9,293 nucleotides of DNA, from NCBI GenBank assembly GCA_021163015.1, contig JAGGXO010000041.1:1-9293 (forward strand), read 5' to 3'. The notes under the pieces were generated by a model. It did not search any database. It was not told where the DNA came from and saw nothing but the letters and a program-made list of their open reading frames with translations. Positions 6,315 through 9,293 of the stretch are shown here, one piece after another (the first letter of the stretch is position 1; every line of letters begins with the position of its first letter). Source of the DNA: Candidatus Bipolaricaulota bacterium (GTDB lineage: Bacteria; Bipolaricaulota; Bipolaricaulia; UBA7950; UBA9294). Both the position numbers and the translations under genes were made by a program.

Positions 6315-8372
6315 CTAGCTTTCAGCAAACTGTAAGGCGTGGAGGGCAGCGTAGAGCCCGTCTAGAGAGATTAATTGCTCGTGAGTCCCTTGTTCCACGA
6401 TCTTTCCATTGTGCAGGACAACTATCTTGTCGGACTTGCGGATCGTCGAGAGGCGGTGAGCGATGACGATCGATGTGCGATTCTCCATGATCTTTGCAAG
6501 CGAGTTTTGGACGATGCTTTCAGTCTGTGAATCGATGCTCGCTGTTGCCTCGTCGAGGACGAGGATCTGCGGCTTGAATGCCACTGCGCGGGCAAATGAC
6601 AGGAGCTGCCGTTCGCCTACCGATAGTGTCACTCCGCGTTCTTTGACCTCGGTTTGGTACCCATTCGGCAGTTCCTCGACAAAGGAAGCGTTTGCGAAGC
6701 GTGCTGCCTCTATGGCCTCTTCTTCGGGGATATCTGAATGCAAGCGGATGTTCTCCATGATATCGCCCGAGAAGAGGAACACTTCCTGCAACACAACTGC
6801 CATGCGGGAACGCAGAAATGCGAGATCAAGCTTGTCGATCGAGACGCCGTCCAGCAGGATCTCTCCCTTTTGGATCTGGTACATGCGCAGCAATAACCGA
6901 ATTATCGTGGTCTTTCCTGATCCGGTTGGACCGACGATCGCTACACTCGATCCGGGCTCAGCGGTGAAGGACACGTCCTTTAGCACCCAGTCCTCCTCAT
7001 TGTAGGCAAACCACACGTGGCGAAATTCGATCTTTCCTTGCAGGTTGTTGATTCTCTCTCCACCGCCACGATCCTCCTCAGGCTCGTCGAGAAGGATGAA
7101 GATTCTCTCTGCCGCCGCCATCGCCCCTTGCAGAACGTTGTACCCCTGCGACAGCTCCAGGATCGGTTCGAAGAGCATCCGCACGTACTGAATGAATGCT
7201 GTAAGCGCGCCAAGGGAGAGGCTCCCCTGGAGTACGTTTCGGCCGCCGTACCAGATGACTAGCGCAACGGCAAACGAACTGAGGAAACTCATTAGTGGTC
7301 GGAAGACGGCGAATGTCAGTAGTTGTCGCATGCTGGCACGGTACTTGTTGATGTTTATCTTCTGGAAGCGTTCGTTTGCTTTCATCTCCTGCACGAACAC
7401 CTGAATGATCCGCATTCCCGAGATCGATTCCTGCAGATTGGCGTTGAGTCGTGCGATCTGGCGTCGTACCTCGCGATAGGCGGAGCGGACCCGTCTTCGG
7501 AACTCGAACGCTGCGAGGATGATGAACGGGAACAGGGCGAGGATCACGAGCGCGACCTTCCACTCTAGATGGAACATGATCCCAATCACGGCGAGGATCA
7601 GGAACGCATCGCGGAACAGATTGACGAGCATGGATGTAAACATCTCGTTGATCGCGGCAACATCGTTGGTTACGCGAGTGACGAGACGACCAACAGGTGT
7701 GCTGTCGAAGTACGATAGGGGCAGGCGAAGAACGTGGGCAAAGATCTGGCGGCGCATGTCGTACATTACCTTCTGGCCGGTCAGCTGTAGCAGGTATACC
7801 TGTCCTACTCCGAATAGGAAGCGAATTATGAGGGCTATCGCAAACAGAATCGCCAGTCTGATGACGCCGGTGATTGCTCCCTGACGCAGCACGATCGTGT
7901 CCGCGGCAGGGAGTGCTCGCAGCGCCTCCTCTGAGGCGAAGGAACCGCCGGGAGCGGGTGTGAACACCTGCGGATAGCGACTGGCTACCGCCTCCTGCGC
8001 GCTCCCCTGTGGCACGAACAGGTAGCGCTTTGCGGAGAGTGCACCAGACAACTCCCAGGTCTTGCGCATGTCGGATGGAACCTCGTTTGTCCGTATTAGG
8101 TAGCGACCATCAGCAAGAGCGATAGGCTTACCAACGGATGGAGAACTGTCCAACGTGACGACCGCCCACGGCAGTGTGAGAAAGTCATCGATTGCGACCT
8201 TGGTGATGTAGGGAAGCACTGTCTGGATTCCGGTGAGAACCAGGATCAGCAACACGCAGACTGAGAACATCTTCCAATAGGGTTTAAGAAAGTGCATAAG
8301 TCTACGCATCAGACGTGCGTCGAATGCCTTACCCATAACATTATCATCGTGCGTGTTATGCTGGCTCACCAT
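6315..8372 (-). CDS. Heterodimeric ABC exporter, catalytic half-transporter with extracytoplasmic insert (BmrD/YheH-like)
   Basis: This 685-residue half-transporter has an N-terminal type-IV exporter membrane domain (residues about 30-410) fused to an ATPase domain (about 447-680). TM1 is near 35-57 and TM2 near 168-197. Between them lies a roughly 100-residue hydrophilic segment (62-165) that should form an extracytoplasmic domain, as in BmrD. ATPase motifs: Walker A GPTGSGKTT 481-489, Q-loop Gln529, signature LSVGERQ 583-589 (canonical is LSGGQ), Walker B ILVLDE 603-608 with catalytic Glu608, and switch His639. It should pair with the upstream subunit to export drugs, lipids or peptides; the substrate is unknown. 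The start overlaps the upstream gene by 17 bases. AAGGAGGTGA (8382-8373) touches the ATG at 8372, so the next codon, GTG at 8369 with a six-base spacer, may be the true start. Confidence 0.94.
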   Translation of the reverse strand: MVSQHNTHDDNVMGKAFDARLMRRLMHFLKPYWKMFSVCVLLILVLTGIQTVLPYITKVAIDDFLTLPWAVVTLDSSPSVGKPIALADGRYLIRTNEVPSDMRKTWELSGALSAKRYLFVPQGSAQEAVASRYPQVFTPAPGGSFASEEALRALPAADTIVLRQGAITGVIRLAILFAIALIIRFLFGVGQVYLLQLTGQKVMYDMRRQIFAHVLRLPLSYFDSTPVGRLVTRVTNDVAAINEMFTSMLVNLFRDAFLILAVIGIMFHLEWKVALVILALFPFIILAAFEFRRRVRSAYREVRRQIARLNANLQESISGMRIIQVFVQEMKANERFQKININKYRASMRQLLTFAVFRPLMSFLSSFAVALVIWYGGRNVLQGSLSLGALTAFIQYVRMLFEPILELSQGYNVLQGAMAAAERIFILLDEPEEDRGGGERINNLQGKIEFRHVWFAYNEEDWVLKDVSFTAEPGSSVAIVGPTGSGKTTIIRLLLRMYQIQKGEILLDGVSIDKLDLAFLRSRMAVVLQEVFLFSGDIMENIRLHSDIPEEEAIEAARFANASFVEELPNGYQTEVKERGVTLSVGERQLLSFARAVAFKPQILVLDEATASIDSQTESIVQNSLAKIMENRTSIVIAHRLSTIRKSDKIVVLHNGKIVEQGTHEQLISLDGLYAALHALQFAES

Positions 8373-9293
8373 TCACCTCCTTCTGCGCTTGTTGTAGATC
8401 CCAGATTCTGCGGTATATGCCGCCGCGGGCGAGGAGATCTGCGTGCGTTCCTCGTTCAACGATCTTCCCTCTGTCCAGTACCACGATTCGATCCGCGTGC
8501 ATCACGGCTGAGAGGCGATGGGCGATAAGAATTGCCGTTCTCCCACGGAAGAATTCGCGCAAATTGCGTAGTATGAACGCTTCACGTTCGGCATCTACTG
8601 CGGAGAGGGGATCATCGAAGATGAGGATCTGCGGTACGAGCAGGAGCGCTCGTGCTATCGCCACCCGTTGTTTCTGGCCGCCGGAGAGAGCGATGCCACG
8701 CTCTCCCACGCGCGTCTCGTACGCCTCGGGGAAGGCAATGATCTCATCGTGAATCCCTGCCAGTCGCGCTGCTTGCTCCACCTGCTCCGTGCTTGCCTCA
8801 GGATTACCAAAGGCGATGTTCTCACTGATGGAGGCGGAGAATAGGAACGGATCCTGGGGGACAAATCCGATCATCCCCCGCAGCTTGGCGAGGCTCAGGT
8901 TGCGCACGTCTTCTCCTCCCAGCTTAACGCACCCTGGAGGGGGGTCGAAGACACGCGGGATCATTCGCACAAGCGTGCTCTTCCCCGCGCCGGTCAAGCC
9001 AACGAGGCCCAGCGTCGTCCCTTCGTCGATCCCAAGATCGATATCCGACAGAGCGGGGGCATTACCATCGCGAGATGGATAGGAGAAAGTGAGATTGCTG
9101 ATTTCAATGTTCGATCCATGAGGAGTCTGCGGGCGTGGCGGATCAACGATCTCTGGTTCCGCAGCGAGGAGGCGATTGATGCGCCCAAGCGATGCGCGGC
9201 CGCGCTGGATGATGTTCACCGCCCAGCCAAGCGAGATCATAGGCCATGTGAGCATCATCAGGTACTGACTGAACGCGACGAAATCTCCAAGAG
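8356..9293 (-). CDS. Heterodimeric ABC exporter, degenerate-site half-transporter (BmrC/YheI-like; partial, N-terminus off the right edge)
   Basis: The frame stays open to the window edge, so the 311 visible residues are the C-terminal half of a protein usually about 580 long; the ATG at 9258 is internal. The visible part begins GDFVAFSQYLMMLTWPM, the end of the exporter membrane domain, then the linker RGRASLGRINRLL and a full ATPase domain. Numbered from the edge, Walker A is GLTGAGKST at 98-106, Q-loop Gln146, signature LSGGQKQR 202-209, Walker B ILIFDD 222-227 and switch His258. The residue after the Walker B Asp is Asp227 (codon 8613-8611) where active exporters have Glu. This is the mark of the degenerate site in BmrC, LmrC and TM287. 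The signature is canonical and would complete the active site of the partner. It is encoded immediately upstream of the partner, with overlapping ends. Confidence 0.93.
   Translation of the reverse strand, partial: LGDFVAFSQYLMMLTWPMISLGWAVNIIQRGRASLGRINRLLAAEPEIVDPPRPQTPHGSNIEISNLTFSYPSRDGNAPALSDIDLGIDEGTTLGLVGLTGAGKSTLVRMIPRVFDPPPGCVKLGGEDVRNLSLAKLRGMIGFVPQDPFLFSASISENIAFGNPEASTEQVEQAARLAGIHDEIIAFPEAYETRVGERGIALSGGQKQRVAIARALLLVPQILIFDDPLSAVDAEREAFILRNLREFFRGRTAILIAHRLSAVMHADRIVVLDRGKIVERGTHADLLARGGIYRRIWDLQQAQKEVNGEPA
8373..8382 (-). promoter_or_regulatory. Shine-Dalgarno inside the upstream gene that decides the BmrD-like start
   Basis: AAGGAGGTGA on the minus strand lies within the last codons of the upstream half-transporter (QKEVNGEPA). 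The AGGAGG core is three bases from the ATG at 8372 and six from the in-frame GTG at 8369, so the GTG has better spacing. Either start gives nearly the same protein. The arrangement indicates coupled translation of the two subunits. Confidence 0.6.

Noticed and set aside
7078..7563. 161-codon ORF inside the BmrD-like gene
   Set aside because: It is an overlapping frame of a well-supported membrane/ATPase gene; its Arg/Pro-rich composition is typical of shadow frames.
1..9293. CRISPR array, insertion sequence, tRNA or phage-type module
   Set aside because: No spaced repeats, transposase motifs, tRNA-like cloverleaf with the TTCGA arm, or phage genes were seen on either strand.

Overview
The window looks bacterial: Shine-Dalgarno sites, sigma70-type promoter hexamers, tight operons and GTG starts. 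Base composition is moderately GC-rich. Nothing here fixes the phylum. The signal peptide ending ALA-Q and the CUT1-type sugar operon would fit thermotogal, spirochaetal or candidate-phylum bacteria, but that is a guess. No rRNA, tRNA, mobile element or CRISPR array is visible.

Left part (1-5080, minus strand) is one carbohydrate-uptake locus. In transcription order it holds a secreted solute-binding protein, a MalF-type permease, a MalG-type permease, a MalK/UgpC-type ATPase, and, after a 148-base gap, a sugar-phosphate isomerase/epimerase-like TIM-barrel protein that runs off the left edge. The first four genes are spaced by a 4-base overlap, 25 bases and 36 bases, so they are almost certainly one transcript. 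Together they form a complete CUT1 importer. The isomerase-like protein probably acts on the imported sugar or a derivative. A GC-rich perfect hairpin sits at the binding-protein/permease junction. A good sigma70 promoter lies about 300 bases upstream of the binding-protein gene.

Middle part (5081-5660) is a long region between divergently transcribed genes. It holds the promoter, a possible 76-codon ORF that may be a regulator remnant, and small inverted repeats. It is followed by a plus-strand histidine-phosphatase (phosphoglycerate mutase-like) gene, 5661-6305.

Right part (6315-9293, minus strand) holds two overlapping ABC exporter half-transporters, the upstream one cut by the window edge. 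Their features match a heterodimeric multidrug-type exporter of the BmrC/BmrD (YheI/YheH) or TM287/TM288 class: the upstream subunit has Asp in place of the catalytic Glu, and the downstream subunit has the normal Glu but a non-canonical signature motif and a large extracytoplasmic insert between TM1 and TM2. The exporter and the phosphatase gene converge with only 9 bases between them.

The gene content is conventional and I do not see a clearly new system. The most interesting parts are regulatory: the hairpin at 3672-3696, the long leader at 5081-5378, and the repeat-rich region upstream of the isomerase.
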